Shown piece after piece: positions 35,318 through 44,542 of a DNA stretch of 64,000 nucleotides. The stretch covers positions 1 through 64,000 of the forward strand of contig JAFGRB010000211.1 of NCBI GenBank assembly GCA_016935365.1, written 5' to 3'. Every line of letters starts with the position of its first letter. The stretch's first letter is position 1. The notes beneath the pieces are model-generated. The model was not told where the DNA came from, did no database searches, and saw only the letters and a program-made list of their open reading frames with translations. The position numbers and the translations under genes were made by a program. This DNA is from Deltaproteobacteria bacterium (lineage in GTDB: Bacteria > Myxococcota > B64-G9).

Positions 35318-36694
35318 ATGGCGCACGAAGAGAGATCACCCAGGGCGCGTGTGCTGATCGTCGACGACGAGAAGAACATTCGACGGACCTTGCGTATGGT
35401 CCTTGCAGACTCTGTCGAGGATCTCGTGGATTGCGGCTCGGCGGAGGAGGCCTTGGGGATCATGAAGGAGGAGCCGGCCGACGTGCTGTTGCTGGACATC
35501 AAGTTGCCCGGAATGGACGGGATCGAGCTGCTGGGCAAGCTCCGCAAGGACTGGCCCCTGTGCGAGGTGATCATGATTTCCGGGCATGCCACCATCCAGG
35601 ATGCCATCGAATCGACTCGGCTGGGCGCCTACGATGTGCTGGAAAAGCCGCTGGACCGCGATCGGGTGATCCTGTCCGTCAAGCACTGCATGGAGAAGGT
35701 CGGTCTGAACAGGCAAGTGGAAAACCTCCAGTCACGGCTGTCCGGCCAGTACGAAATGCTCGGCAACAGCACGGCCATGCGACAGCTGAATGAGGAGATC
35801 CGCAAGGTGGCCCCCACGAACGGCCGGGTCCTGATCACCGGAGAGAGCGGAGCGGGCAAGGAGCTCGTCGCCCGGGCCATACACCGGCTGTCCAAGCGGA
35901 TGGAAGGCCCGTTCGTCAAGGTCAACTGTGCGGCGATTCCGGCCGAGCTCATCGAGAGCGAGCTCTTCGGATATGAGCGCGGCGCCTTCACGGGCGCCAC
36001 GAGCAAGAAGAAGGGACAGTTCGAGCTGGCCAACGGGGGAACGCTGTTCCTCGACGAGATCGGCGACATGAGCTTGGCCGCCCAGGCCAAGGTCCTGCGC
36101 GTGCTCCAGACGGGCGAGCTGAGCCACGTAGGTGGTGAGCGGTGCATCCAGGTGGACGTGCGTGTGCTGGCGGCCACCAACAAGGACCTGAAGAAGTCGG
36201 TCGCAGAGGGAGAGTTCCGCGAAGACCTCTACTTCCGGCTCAATGTGATCCCCATACACTGCCCGCCGCTGCGCGAACGGCTCGACGACATCCCCGTCCT
36301 CGCGGCCCGCTTCGTCGAGGAGTTCTGCAAGGAGAACGGATTCAAGCGCAAGGACGTGGAGCCCGAGGTGATCCAGAAGCTCAAGCACTACCGTTGGCCG
36401 GGCAACGTGCGCGAGCTCAAGAACGTCACCGAGCGTATGGTCATCATGAGCGCCGAGCGCCTGCGGGCCGATGATGTGCCGGAGTACATCACCGGCGGGG
36501 CCGCTGGTCTCGACGTGGCCCGCTTCGACGGCATGAGCCTGCGAGCGGTTCGAGACGAGGTCGAACGCGAGTACATCCGGACCTCGCTCGACGAGTGCGG
36601 CTGGAACATCACCCGGACCGCCGAGCGCCTGGGCATCGAGAGGACGAATTTACACAAGAAAATCAAACAACTGGAAATCAGGCGCAAGGAATGA
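35318..36694 (+). CDS. NtrX/NtrC-type sigma-54 response regulator
   Basis: 458 residues. The receiver domain carries phospho-acceptor Asp60 (LLLDIKLPGMDG) and Lys110 (LEKPLDRDR). The AAA+ sigma-54-interacting domain has Walker A GESGAGKE (175-182), the sigma-54 contact GAFTGA (222-227) and Walker B FLDEIGD. A C-terminal Fis-type helix-turn-helix reads NITRTAERLGIERTNLHKKIKQL. It is a partner of the kinase 2 bases upstream. At least two sigma-54 promoters occur in this window (26773 and 47092), but whether this regulator serves them is unknown. Confidence 0.95.
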   Translation: MAHEERSPRARVLIVDDEKNIRRTLRMVLADSVEDLVDCGSAEEALGIMKEEPADVLLLDIKLPGMDGIELLGKLRKDWPLCEVIMISGHATIQDAIESTRLGAYDVLEKPLDRDRVILSVKHCMEKVGLNRQVENLQSRLSGQYEMLGNSTAMRQLNEEIRKVAPTNGRVLITGESGAGKELVARAIHRLSKRMEGPFVKVNCAAIPAELIESELFGYERGAFTGATSKKKGQFELANGGTLFLDEIGDMSLAAQAKVLRVLQTGELSHVGGERCIQVDVRVLAATNKDLKKSVAEGEFREDLYFRLNVIPIHCPPLRERLDDIPVLAARFVEEFCKENGFKRKDVEPEVIQKLKHYRWPGNVRELKNVTERMVIMSAERLRADDVPEYITGGAAGLDVARFDGMSLRAVRDEVEREYIRTSLDECGWNITRTAERLGIERTNLHKKIKQLEIRRKE

Positions 36695-36705
36695 GCCGCC
36701 CGGGC

Positions 36706-36732
36706 TTGACAGGCTTCTAACCATATGGTTAG
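36706..36732 (+). promoter_or_regulatory. TetR-gene promoter with palindromic operator
   Basis: TTGACA at 36706-36711 is followed by the perfect 16-base palindrome CTAACCATATGGTTAG (36717-36732), 9 bases before ATG 36742. The palindrome lies where the spacer and -10 would be, as expected for autorepression by the TetR-type protein encoded next. Confidence 0.65.
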
Positions 36733-36741
36733 TCTCTCGCG

Positions 36742-37509
36742 ATGACGGATCGACACGAGCAGGCCGGCGGCGCAGGTGAAGGGGAGTGGCGCGGCGACGA
36801 GGCGGCCTCCCGCAAGAGCCGCAAGGAGGCCCGCAAGCGAAGGGAGGTCCTGGACGGGGCTTCCCGTGCCTTCGGGACCGACTTCGTCCGCCAGCTCGAG
36901 TCGATCCGAGATCCCAGAGACCGGATCATCTTCGTGGCCGAGTCGGTCTTCGCGCGCAAGGGCTTTGGCGGTGCCCGTACACAGGAGATCGCCGATCTGG
37001 CCGCCGTCAACAAGGCCATGATCCATTACTACTTCGACAACAAGGAGAAGCTCTACCACGCCGTGCTGGACAAGATCCTCTTCGATCTGATCAAGCTGAC
37101 CCAGGAGAGGACCAGCCAGGAGCTCACCTACCCCGAGCAGCTGGAGCTCTTCTACGACGGCTTCTTCGACTACGTGGCCTCTCACAAGAACTTCTCGCGC
37201 ATCACGGCCATGGAGATGGGCAGCAACGACCGCTATCTGGCCCGGCTGGTCGAGACCTTCTTCAAACCCCTGTTCGATCGAGGAGTGGCCTTCATCAAGG
37301 AGGGCATCAAACGCGGGGAGTTCAGCAAGAAGGTCGACGCTTCCCAGTTCCTCGTCAGCGTCTACGCGATGACGCTGGCATACTTCTCGGACGCCGAGTT
37401 CGTGGGCATGCTGCTCGGGGGCGATCCGTTGAGCGAGAAGAGGCTTCGGGATCGCCGGGAGCAGATCCTGCACATGATCTTCTCTGCCCTGGGATGCAAG
37501 CCGGGGTGA
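36742..37509 (+). CDS. TetR-family transcriptional regulator
   Basis: 255 residues. An extra charged N-terminus (about 1-58) precedes a TetR DNA-binding domain: RIIFVAESVFARKGFGGARTQEIADLAAVNKAMIHYYFDNKEKLYHAVL. The C-terminal ligand domain is of the common AcrR/YcdC-like type. It is flanked by two related palindromes, one in its own promoter and one 19 bases before the radical SAM gene, so it probably represses both. The ligand is unknown. Confidence 0.9.
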   Translation: MTDRHEQAGGAGEGEWRGDEAASRKSRKEARKRREVLDGASRAFGTDFVRQLESIRDPRDRIIFVAESVFARKGFGGARTQEIADLAAVNKAMIHYYFDNKEKLYHAVLDKILFDLIKLTQERTSQELTYPEQLELFYDGFFDYVASHKNFSRITAMEMGSNDRYLARLVETFFKPLFDRGVAFIKEGIKRGEFSKKVDASQFLVSVYAMTLAYFSDAEFVGMLLGGDPLSEKRLRDRREQILHMIFSALGCKPG

Positions 37510-37531
37510 ATAATTTTTTGGGACGGCATTA

Positions 37532-37545
37532 ACCAACTAGTTGGT
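37532..37545 (+). promoter_or_regulatory. Second palindromic operator, before the B12-type radical SAM gene
   Basis: ACCAACTAGTTGGT is a perfect 14-base palindrome sharing the AACCA...TGGT ends with the 36717-36732 site. It is probably bound by the same TetR-type regulator. Confidence 0.6.
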
Positions 37546-37564
37546 CAAAAGACTGGAGGCTGAG

Positions 37565-38992
37565 ATGAAGCTGCAGAGACTGCTGATGGTGGAACCCCGC
37601 AGCCCGGGAAAGCACATCTACTCCCGCTTCCATCTGCCCCGCCTGGGCCTGCCGATCCTCGCGGCGCTGGCGCGGCAGCGCGGTCTCGAGGTGCGGATCT
37701 GTATCGAGGAGATCTCGCCCCTGCGCCAGGCCGATCTCCTGGGCGCAGACATGGTTTGCATCTCGAGCATCACACCCACGGCGCGGTCGGCCTATTTGTT
37801 GGCCGATCGCGCGCGGCGCGCAGGCCTGCCCGTGCTCATGGGCGGAGCGCATCCGAGCTTCATGCCCGAGGAGGCCCTCGGGCATGCGGACTGGGTGCTG
37901 CGCGGCGAGGCTGAGCGGAGCTTTCCCGCGCTGCTGGATTGTCTGCGAGCAGATGCCGACCTCCGCGCGGTGCCCGGCCTGAGCTGGCGTGGAGCGGCGG
38001 ACGAGCCCATCCACAACCCGGCCGATCCGCGCCCGATAGACATGGACGCGGAGGTACCCGCCCCCGACTTCGACTCGATCATCGGCCGGCGTCCATTCCA
38101 CCGCGGGATCATTCCGATCCAGATCTCCCGCGGCTGCCCCCACTGCTGCCGCTTCTGCTCGGTCGTACCGATCTTCGGGCAGAAGATGCGCTACGCCTCG
38201 CGGGAGAAGGTGGCGGATGAGCTCGAGCGAAGCCGGGGCAAGGGCGACATGGTGTTCTTCTACGATGACAACCTGTGCGGCTCTCCGGGACGCGCCAAGG
38301 ACCTGCTCGACTACTTGATGCGCCGGGAGATTTTCTTGCCGCCCTGGCTGGCGCAGGTGTCGGTGCGGACCGCGCGCGATCGGGAATTGCTCGCGCTGAT
38401 GCAGCGCTCGGGCTGCTATGCCGTCTTCGTGGGCTTCGAGTCCATCAGCGAGGGCGCGCTCGATCTCTACCGCAAGCGACAGGCGGTCGACGACATCCGC
38501 ATGGCCACACACCGATTTCACGAGCACGGAATCCGGGTCCATGGCATGTTCATGACCGGTTCGGATGCCGAGGATGTCGAGACCATTCGGCGAACGGCGG
38601 ACTTCGCCCTCGACAACCAGATCGACACGGTCCAGTTCCTGGTGCTCACCCCGCTTCCCGGAACAGCCCTTTTCGAGGAGATGGAGTCGGCCGGCCGGCT
38701 GCTCACGCGGGACTGGTCGCTCTACGACACGCACCATGCGGTCTTTCGTCCGGCGCGCATGTCTGCCTACGCCCTGATGGACGAGACCTTCAAGGCCATG
38801 GCGCGGGTCTACTCGGCCCGTCGCATGCTGGGCCTGCTCTCGAGAGCGGACCTGAGACAGCTCGCCATCTATCTGTATGCCCGCATCCAGATCCAGCGCT
38901 GGCGCTGGGAGAATCGGCACCTGATGACCTTCGAGCGTCGGGTCGAGCGCCGATTCCTGAGCGGGCTCGCCGACAGCGTGTCCTCTCGATAG
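37565..38992 (+). CDS. B12-binding-domain radical SAM enzyme (BchE/Elp3-like)
   Basis: 475 residues from ATG 37565, with GGAGG upstream. The N-terminal Rossmann-like B12-binding-type domain contains LLGADMVCISSITPTARSAYLLADRARRAGLPVLMGGAHPSFMPEEAL. The radical SAM cluster motif is CPHCCRFC (CX3CX2C), with FFYDDNLCG and GFESISEGALDLYRK following. The cobalamin DxHxxG signature is not obvious, so cofactor use is uncertain. The family includes methyltransferases and ring-forming enzymes in lipid, pigment and antibiotic pathways. No pathway genes adjoin, only the TetR regulator. Confidence 0.85.
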   Translation: MKLQRLLMVEPRSPGKHIYSRFHLPRLGLPILAALARQRGLEVRICIEEISPLRQADLLGADMVCISSITPTARSAYLLADRARRAGLPVLMGGAHPSFMPEEALGHADWVLRGEAERSFPALLDCLRADADLRAVPGLSWRGAADEPIHNPADPRPIDMDAEVPAPDFDSIIGRRPFHRGIIPIQISRGCPHCCRFCSVVPIFGQKMRYASREKVADELERSRGKGDMVFFYDDNLCGSPGRAKDLLDYLMRREIFLPPWLAQVSVRTARDRELLALMQRSGCYAVFVGFESISEGALDLYRKRQAVDDIRMATHRFHEHGIRVHGMFMTGSDAEDVETIRRTADFALDNQIDTVQFLVLTPLPGTALFEEMESAGRLLTRDWSLYDTHHAVFRPARMSAYALMDETFKAMARVYSARRMLGLLSRADLRQLAIYLYARIQIQRWRWENRHLMTFERRVERRFLSGLADSVSSR

Positions 38993-39067
38993 CGGTTTTC
39001 TTTTCTGCTCAAACGCGTACAATCGAGGTGCGCATGCTCTCGGTCAGGCAGCGCACGGAGGCGAGGC

Positions 39068-39496
39068 ATGGCTGGATCGCAACCGATGCCCGATTTCAAG
39101 CAGAAGCAGAAGATGCTCTTCGGCCAGACGCCGCCCGAGCAGCTCGTCGCCCAGGCGGAACGCTACCTGGAGGTGAGCTGGTACAGCGACGCGCTCGACT
39201 TCTACGAGCAGGCCAGGCATGCCGAGGGCATCGAGCGAATTCGGACCAAGGTGCGGGAAGAGGGGGACGCCTTCCTCTTCCACCGGTGTCTGCGCCTGCT
39301 GGAGCAGGAGGCCGGGCCTGGCGAGTGGAAGGAGCTGGCCGACAACGCCCTGCGCCTGGGCAAGCTTCAGTTCGCTCGAGAGGGTTACCGCATGGCTGGT
39401 GAGAACAAGTCACTGGAGCGTGTCGATGCCATGATCTCGCCAGCCGAGAGAGAAGAGCGGAAAGACGAGACCGGCGGGGAGCCCGAGGAAGCTTGA
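39068..39496 (+). CDS. Helical TPR-like cytoplasmic protein, unrecognised
   Basis: 142 residues with ACGGAGGCGAGG before the ATG. No signal or membrane segment. Sequence is helical with TPR-like spacing (LVAQAERYLEVSWYSDALDFYEQA; LQFAREGYRMAGE) and an acidic tail. No family recognised. The next gene's ATG shares the final base of its stop codon, so the two are probably coupled. Confidence 0.7.
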   Translation: MAGSQPMPDFKQKQKMLFGQTPPEQLVAQAERYLEVSWYSDALDFYEQARHAEGIERIRTKVREEGDAFLFHRCLRLLEQEAGPGEWKELADNALRLGKLQFAREGYRMAGENKSLERVDAMISPAEREERKDETGGEPEEA

Positions 39497-39942
39497 TGGG
39501 GCGGCTTGTCATGCTGGCCGCTCTGATCTCGATCTCCTCGGCCGGATGTGGGCTCTGTCCGTGGGCCGTGGCGCGCGGTGAGGCCATGGACTGCGAACCG
39601 GACGTCCTCGGAGACCTGACGGGAAGATACTGCCGCTTGCACCTTCTCACGCCCCAGCGGCACAGCCTGGGCCTGGCACTGCGTGTGGAGCGAGACTGCC
39701 GCATCGCGCTTCCGGCCGAGGCCTCGGGTCTGGGCGTGCGGCGGCTCATGATCGAGCAGTCACAGTCCTTCCAGCAGGCCGAGCTCGTGATCGAGCTCGA
39801 GAGAGCGGACCTACCCGACGAGCCGCTGCGCTGCTGTGTAAAGCTGCGCCAGCTCATGCTTTCCGAAGGAACGCGCTCGTTTCTTTTCGATTGCGATTCG
39901 AACGCGGGGCAGACCTCGGTCGAGATGGAGCTCGTGGAGTAG
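39496..39942 (+). CDS. Small Cys-containing lipoprotein, unrecognised
   Basis: 148 residues starting at ATG 39496 in a TGATG junction. The signal is MGRLVMLAALISISSAGC, with lipobox SAGC at Cys18. The mature part has several cysteines (CGLC, CEP, CRL, CCV, CDS) and beta-like alternation. No known domain seen. Convergent with the PilZ gene, 11 bases apart. Confidence 0.7.
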   Translation: MGRLVMLAALISISSAGCGLCPWAVARGEAMDCEPDVLGDLTGRYCRLHLLTPQRHSLGLALRVERDCRIALPAEASGLGVRRLMIEQSQSFQQAELVIELERADLPDEPLRCCVKLRQLMLSEGTRSFLFDCDSNAGQTSVEMELVE

Positions 39943-39953
39943 CCTTCGGCTCG

Positions 39954-40655
39954 TCACGGCTCTTCAGAACGGCTGCGCTCCGTGAAGGACTGGATCCGAA
40001 GGGTGGCCTGTCGGGCGCGCTCGGATGCCAGCCGTTGTACGATTTCTCGGATCTTCTTGCGCTGTCGCTCGCTTTCGAAGAGGAACTCGACGCCCATTCC
40101 CCGCTGCTCTCCGGTCGTCTTGACCCAGGCCACGCGAGCCTGCAGCTTGATGCCAAGCAGGTGGCCTGGCGGCTTGAGCTTGCACTCGACCAGGGTGCCG
40201 ATCGGAAAGAGGCGTTCCGATCGGATGAACGAGCCCCCTTCGCCGATGTCGTCGGCGAACTCCTTGATGAACCCGTCGTTCGACCGGTAGTGGATCTCGA
40301 AGCTGCAAGGCAGGCGGCGGCCGCGGCGCTCCACGAAGGAGATCTGCTTGCCCTCCGCGAAATCGAGCACGAGCTGCATGGTCTGGAGCTGGTCGTAGGA
40401 GAACTCCACCTCCCCGCCGGGCGCCAGCGGCGGCTCGATCGAGCCCCGCCGGCTGGAGATGACCCTCCCGCGCAAGCGAAAGCTGCGCTTCTCATGCGGG
40501 AACTCGACGATCACGACCACCGTCTCTCCGAGCGTCAGCTTGCGGCCGCACTCCACGAACAGCACGCCCAGAGGGCCTTTCTTGCGGAAGTCCAGCAGCA
40601 AATCTTCGCGGCGCGTGTAGCGGGCGACGATCTCTCTGGGGGCGGCCATGCGCAT
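39954..40655 (-). CDS. Tandem PilZ-domain protein
   Basis: 233 residues. The first PilZ-like domain is at about 8-90 (YTRREDLLLDFR...VIVEFPHEKRSFRLRGRVISSR). The second, at about 107-205, has RRGRRLPCSFEIHYRS, DIGEGGSFIRSE and VAWVKTTGEQRGMGVEF. The layout recalls the TIGR02266-type PilZ proteins expanded in myxobacteria. The second domain keeps the RxxxR...DxSxxG-like pattern as RRGRR...DIGEGG, so c-di-GMP binding is possible but imperfect. Starts at 40655 or 40649 are both possible. Divergent from the transglutaminase-like gene. Confidence 0.8.
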   Translation of the reverse strand: MRMAAPREIVARYTRREDLLLDFRKKGPLGVLFVECGRKLTLGETVVVIVEFPHEKRSFRLRGRVISSRRGSIEPPLAPGGEVEFSYDQLQTMQLVLDFAEGKQISFVERRGRRLPCSFEIHYRSNDGFIKEFADDIGEGGSFIRSERLFPIGTLVECKLKPPGHLLGIKLQARVAWVKTTGEQRGMGVEFLFESERQRKKIREIVQRLASERARQATLRIQSFTERSRSEEP

Positions 40656-40721
40656 ATCCTATCGGAGGAGATGCTGCCGAGGCAAGCGATGCTGGCTCTT
40701 CTTTGCTATGATGGAGACGCC

Positions 40722-42209
40722 ATGCGGCTCGGGAGCACAGCATCCGTCTTCGCCCTGCTCGTGTCGTTCGGTCCTCTGTCCTGCGAGGAGCAGTCCGGCC
40801 AGCCGGAGCGCGCCCAGAGCGAGCTGGCGGCTTTTCCGGCCTGTCCGGGACCGGCGGAGGCTGCACACATCTACCGCCTGGATCTGATGGGGAGAGCTGC
40901 AGGCTGGCAGCGGCTGGAGCTGCGCTCGTGCGGAGGCGACCGTCGCGAGGCTCGCGCCGAGCGTCACCTGGCCTTCAAGCGCGCAGGCGCTCGGGTCGAG
41001 CTCTTCGAGCGCCACCAGGCCATGCTCGACGCGCATGGGGCATTACTGCGATTGCGCTACGAGCGCGGACAGTCGGGCGCTGGCCAGACCCAGCTCGAGG
41101 CCGGACGGGTCGGAGATCAGATGCTGGTGCTCTCGGGTCCGGAGACGCTCCGCATGCCCTTCGAGCCGCGCGCGGCAGACGCGGAGTTCTTCTTCCTGGC
41201 CCTGGACGATGTGCATCCAGGTCAGCGGCATTCCTTTCGAGCCTTCTGCCCGGCCACCGGCCGCTACGCCGACGATCGGGCCGTCGTGCGTGCGGGCGAG
41301 GCTGGCCGGGTGGAGATCGAGCACCGCAGTGCAGCGCGCCCTGGCACGGTCGAGGTCGTCTCGTGGACGGCGGGAGCGTACTTGCCCGCAGCAGCGCGAT
41401 ACCGCCAGGGTCGTCTATCGATCGAGGCGGTCGAAGTGGCCGCCTTGCCCCCCCCGCCGGCGGACGAGGACCTGCCCGACCTGAGCGAGCTGATGCGCGT
41501 GCCCACGCGCGGCCGCGTCCCCGACAAGCTGGTGCGAGCCCGGTACCGGATGAGACACGCGCCGGACTATCTGGACGCGGCCCAGCTCTCAGGCCCCTTC
41601 CAGCGCGCACGCGCCCAGGCCGCGGCCGGCGAGTGGGAGATCGAGGTCGGGCCCAGATGCGAGCCGGCAGCGAGCAAGCCAGAGCCTCGCTTCCTGGAAC
41701 CGACTGCCATGGCGCAGTCTGGAAGCCGGGAGATCGCGATGCTCGCAGCCGAGCTGGCCCCGCAGAGTACACCCCCGGCGCTTGCCGCCGGGCGCCTCCG
41801 CGACTGGGTGGCTGCAGAGATCGAGCCCGACATGGGCCTGTCATTCGCCACCGCTCTGGAGGTCCTGGAGCGTCGCAAGGGAGACTGCTCCGAGAAGGCC
41901 ACCCTGCTCGTGGCCCTGGCGCGCGCGGCCGGGATCCCGGCGCGGGCGGTGGGCGGGCTGGTCTACCATCGCAGGGCTTTCGCCGGCCACATGTGGGCCG
42001 AGCTGTGGATCCCCGGCGAGGGCTGGGCGCTCTTCGACCCGTCCCTCGGCCAGACGCCCATCGCGGCGCGCATCCGCCTCGGCGAGGTGCCGCTCGAGCT
42101 CGGCCGCCCGGCGAGTGCCCTGGCGGCCATGACCTCCGGCATCGAGGTCGAGGTGCTTCAAGCCGAGGCTGGAAATGGTATGGTGCTCGAGAAGGGAGAG
42201 AGCCGATGA
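40722..42209 (+). CDS. Exported transglutaminase-like protein
   Basis: 495 residues; ATG 40722 has GGAG 5 bases upstream. The signal ends FGPLSC, an imperfect lipobox. The C-terminal transglutaminase-like core has Cys389 in RRKGDCSEKATLL, His423 in FAGHMWAELWI and Asp439 in LFDPSLG, a complete triad. The first 330 residues are beta-rich and unrecognised. Such proteins act as peptidases or amide-forming enzymes. It is far from the putative RiPP locus, so a link is only speculative. It overlaps the next small lipoprotein gene by 4 bases. Confidence 0.82.
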   Translation: MRLGSTASVFALLVSFGPLSCEEQSGQPERAQSELAAFPACPGPAEAAHIYRLDLMGRAAGWQRLELRSCGGDRREARAERHLAFKRAGARVELFERHQAMLDAHGALLRLRYERGQSGAGQTQLEAGRVGDQMLVLSGPETLRMPFEPRAADAEFFFLALDDVHPGQRHSFRAFCPATGRYADDRAVVRAGEAGRVEIEHRSAARPGTVEVVSWTAGAYLPAAARYRQGRLSIEAVEVAALPPPPADEDLPDLSELMRVPTRGRVPDKLVRARYRMRHAPDYLDAAQLSGPFQRARAQAAAGEWEIEVGPRCEPAASKPEPRFLEPTAMAQSGSREIAMLAAELAPQSTPPALAAGRLRDWVAAEIEPDMGLSFATALEVLERRKGDCSEKATLLVALARAAGIPARAVGGLVYHRRAFAGHMWAELWIPGEGWALFDPSLGQTPIAARIRLGEVPLELGRPASALAAMTSGIEVEVLQAEAGNGMVLEKGESR

Positions 42210-42478
42210 TGAGAGTGCTGTGTATTTCACTGGCGCTATTCACGCTTGTCCTGCTTACCGCATGTGGGAGCGGCGATGGCGGGAGCGGAGCTTGCGAGCA
42301 GTCCAACAGCCCCTACTACTGGTGCCACAACTTCCATGACGACAGCGAGGAGACGGGCGAGGAGATCTGCGATCGGCTGGGCGGTAGCTGGACGGCCGGC
42401 AGCAGCTGCCAGGATCTGGGCTACACGGTCAGCTGCTCGGACGGATCGTACGTCAAGCCATCCGGCTCTTGTTTGTAG
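42206..42478 (+). CDS. Small Cys-rich lipoprotein
   Basis: 90 residues beginning in an ATGA overlap with the transglutaminase-like gene. The signal ends VLLTAC (Cys20). The mature chain has six cysteines in SGACEQSN, YYWCHNF, EEICDRLGGSW, SSCQDLG, VSCSDG and SGSCL. No family recognised. Coupling suggests it works with, or is a substrate of, the transglutaminase-like protein. Confidence 0.75.
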   Translation: MMRVLCISLALFTLVLLTACGSGDGGSGACEQSNSPYYWCHNFHDDSEETGEEICDRLGGSWTAGSSCQDLGYTVSCSDGSYVKPSGSCL

Positions 42479-42493
42479 ACCGCAGGGAGCCCC

Positions 42494-44413
42494 TCACTTC
42501 GACTCGACGAGCTTCTCGATCTCTGTCAGCGCCTGCTCCATCGCCTCGAAGGCGATCTTGTAAGGCTCGGCGCTGCGCATGTCCACCCCCGCCATCTCGA
42601 GCAGCTCGACGGGGTAGCGCGACCCGCCTGCGCGCAGCATGGAGAGATAGGCATCTCGCGCCCCGGTATCGCCCCCGTGGATCCGGCGGGCGATGGCCGT
42701 GGAGGCGATGAAGCTGGTGGTGTACTGGAACATGTAGAAGTTGTAGAAGAAGTGCGGGATGTAGGCCCACTCCACTGCGTAGTGGGGATCGATCTTACAG
42801 ACGCCATCGGCCTCGCCATAGTACTCGCGCAGCAGCGCCAGGTAGGTCTCGTCGAGCAGATCCGCGGTCAGCGGCTTGCCCGCCTGGGCCATCTCGTGGA
42901 TGCGCAGCTCGAACTCCGCGAACAGCGCCTGCCGAAAGACGGTCGTGCGCCAGCTCTCCAGGTACTCGCCGAGCAAGAATAGCTTCTTTTTCGCATCTCG
43001 CTCTGCGCCGGTCACGTGGAGCCGGAGCAGGTCCTCGTTGGTGATCGAGGCCACCTCCGCGACGAAGATGGGGTAGCGCGAGTTGTGGAATCTCTGGTGC
43101 TTGTTGCTCAGGAAGGAGTGTCCCGCGTGGCCGAACTCGTGGGCCAGCGTGCTCATGCTGTCATAGTCGTCGTTGTAGTTGAGCAGCACGAAGGGATGCA
43201 CGTCGTAGGCCGATCCGGACATGTAGGCGCCGCTGCGTTTGCCCTTGGTCGGGTAGACGTCTGTCCAGCGCTCCTCGAAGGCCTTTTTCATGATGGCGAT
43301 GTAGTCCGGGCCCAGGGGTGCCAGGGCGGCCAGGACGATCTCGCGGGCGGGAACGAACTCGTACTTCATCTCCACGCTGGGGATGATGGAGGCGTAGAGG
43401 TCATGGTAGCCCAGCTCCGCCAGGCCCAGGAGCTTCTTCTTGAGCTTGAGATATCGCCAAAGCAGCGGCCGGCCTGCGCGTACCTGTTCGATCATCGTCG
43501 TGTAGATGGATGTCGGCACGCAGGTGGCATCCAGCGCGGCCTCCAGGTCGCTCTTGTAGCTTCGCACCTCGGCGTGGTAGCGGTCGCGGCTGACCACGCC
43601 GGCGAGCAGCCCGGCGTAGCTCTCCCGGAAATCCCGGTAGGCCTGCCAGAAGGCCTGGAAGACAGCGATGCGATCGGCCCGGTCGGCCGCCGATCGGTAG
43701 CGGGTGTAGAGGGCCTGGCTCAGCTTGACCGTGCTGCCGTCGCTGAACTTCACCTCGGGGAATGGCAGGTTGAGCGTGGACAGGGTCTGGTAGACGTTGT
43801 AGGGCACGTCGGCCAGGTCGCCAGCCCGGGCGATGATCTCCTCCTCGCTCGGGCTCCGCACGTGGGCCCGGCGTCGGGTGATGTTGTCGATGTAGTGTCG
43901 GTAGTCGGCGATTGCGTTGGACTGCAGGAAGGTGTCGAGCTTCTTGGGCGGGATGGCCAGGATCTCGGGCTCGACGAAAGCCAGCGCCGCGCTCATCCGG
44001 GTGCCCACCTTGCCGATGCGTTCATAAAGCTGCTGCCCGAGCGTGACGGATGCGTCCTGATCATGCAAGCGACTGGCGTAGTTGCTGAGTCTGTACTGGC
44101 GCTTGACGATGGAGAGCTGCTGGTCCAGGCACTTGGCGAGCTGCTTGGCGCTCTTTCCCAGCTTGCCTTTGCAGCGCGCGAAGGCCCGCATCTCGGACTC
44201 GAGCTCGGCGAGATCCTTTTCCCATGCGCCCTCCGACGCATAGAGATCCTCGATCTTCCACTTGTGCTTCAGCTCGATCTGGTCGCGGGTGCGGGTTGCG
44301 CCGGCTGTTCTTTCGGAATCGAGAACCACTCTTGGCATCTCCCAAACCTCCCCTGAAGCCGGACACGCGATTGCCAAAACCATCGCCACGATAGTCGCCT
44401 TCGCTGTGCGCAT
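42494..44413 (-). CDS. pepF: Exported M3 oligoendopeptidase F-type metallopeptidase
   Basis: 639 residues from ATG 44413, preceded by AAAGGAGAGG. An earlier in-frame start (44506) would give an N-terminus that reads through the terminator hairpin region. Zinc motif HEFGH in STLAHEFGHAGHSFLSN, with the downstream Glu in FVAEVASITNEDLL, and the M3B text ERWTDVYPTKGKRSGAYM identify PepF. Unlike typical cytoplasmic PepF it begins with a signal-like segment (MRTAKATIVAMVLAIACPASG), implying action on peptides outside the cytoplasm. It follows the Kazal-type gene on the same strand but is separated by a terminator. Confidence 0.88.
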   Translation of the reverse strand: MRTAKATIVAMVLAIACPASGEVWEMPRVVLDSERTAGATRTRDQIELKHKWKIEDLYASEGAWEKDLAELESEMRAFARCKGKLGKSAKQLAKCLDQQLSIVKRQYRLSNYASRLHDQDASVTLGQQLYERIGKVGTRMSAALAFVEPEILAIPPKKLDTFLQSNAIADYRHYIDNITRRRAHVRSPSEEEIIARAGDLADVPYNVYQTLSTLNLPFPEVKFSDGSTVKLSQALYTRYRSAADRADRIAVFQAFWQAYRDFRESYAGLLAGVVSRDRYHAEVRSYKSDLEAALDATCVPTSIYTTMIEQVRAGRPLLWRYLKLKKKLLGLAELGYHDLYASIIPSVEMKYEFVPAREIVLAALAPLGPDYIAIMKKAFEERWTDVYPTKGKRSGAYMSGSAYDVHPFVLLNYNDDYDSMSTLAHEFGHAGHSFLSNKHQRFHNSRYPIFVAEVASITNEDLLRLHVTGAERDAKKKLFLLGEYLESWRTTVFRQALFAEFELRIHEMAQAGKPLTADLLDETYLALLREYYGEADGVCKIDPHYAVEWAYIPHFFYNFYMFQYTTSFIASTAIARRIHGGDTGARDAYLSMLRAGGSRYPVELLEMAGVDMRSAEPYKIAFEAMEQALTEIEKLVESK

Positions 44414-44458
44414 GGGTGCTTGGCCTCTCCTTTCCGCCTGGGTCCCAAGAGTAAGCAC

Positions 44459-44491
44459 AAAAGCGCCGGCGGGTCCAGGCCCGCCGGCGCT
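44459..44491 (-). terminator. Rho-independent terminator of the Kazal-type gene
   Basis: A perfect 12-base-pair stem, AGCGCCGGCGGG (44462-44473) with its complement at 44480-44491 and a 6-base loop. On the minus strand it is followed by TTTTGTG. A second hairpin, GCACGCCC/GGGCGTGC (44503-44523), stands just before it. Confidence 0.75.
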
Positions 44492-44542
44492 CATCTCATC
44501 CAGCACGCCCGCTTGGGGCGTGCATCAGGTCCCGCACGTCCT

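Noticed and set aside
40722-42209. Transglutaminase-like protein as the leader protease of the RiPP locus
   Set aside because: It has a secretion signal, lies far from the locus and is coupled to a different small lipoprotein gene.
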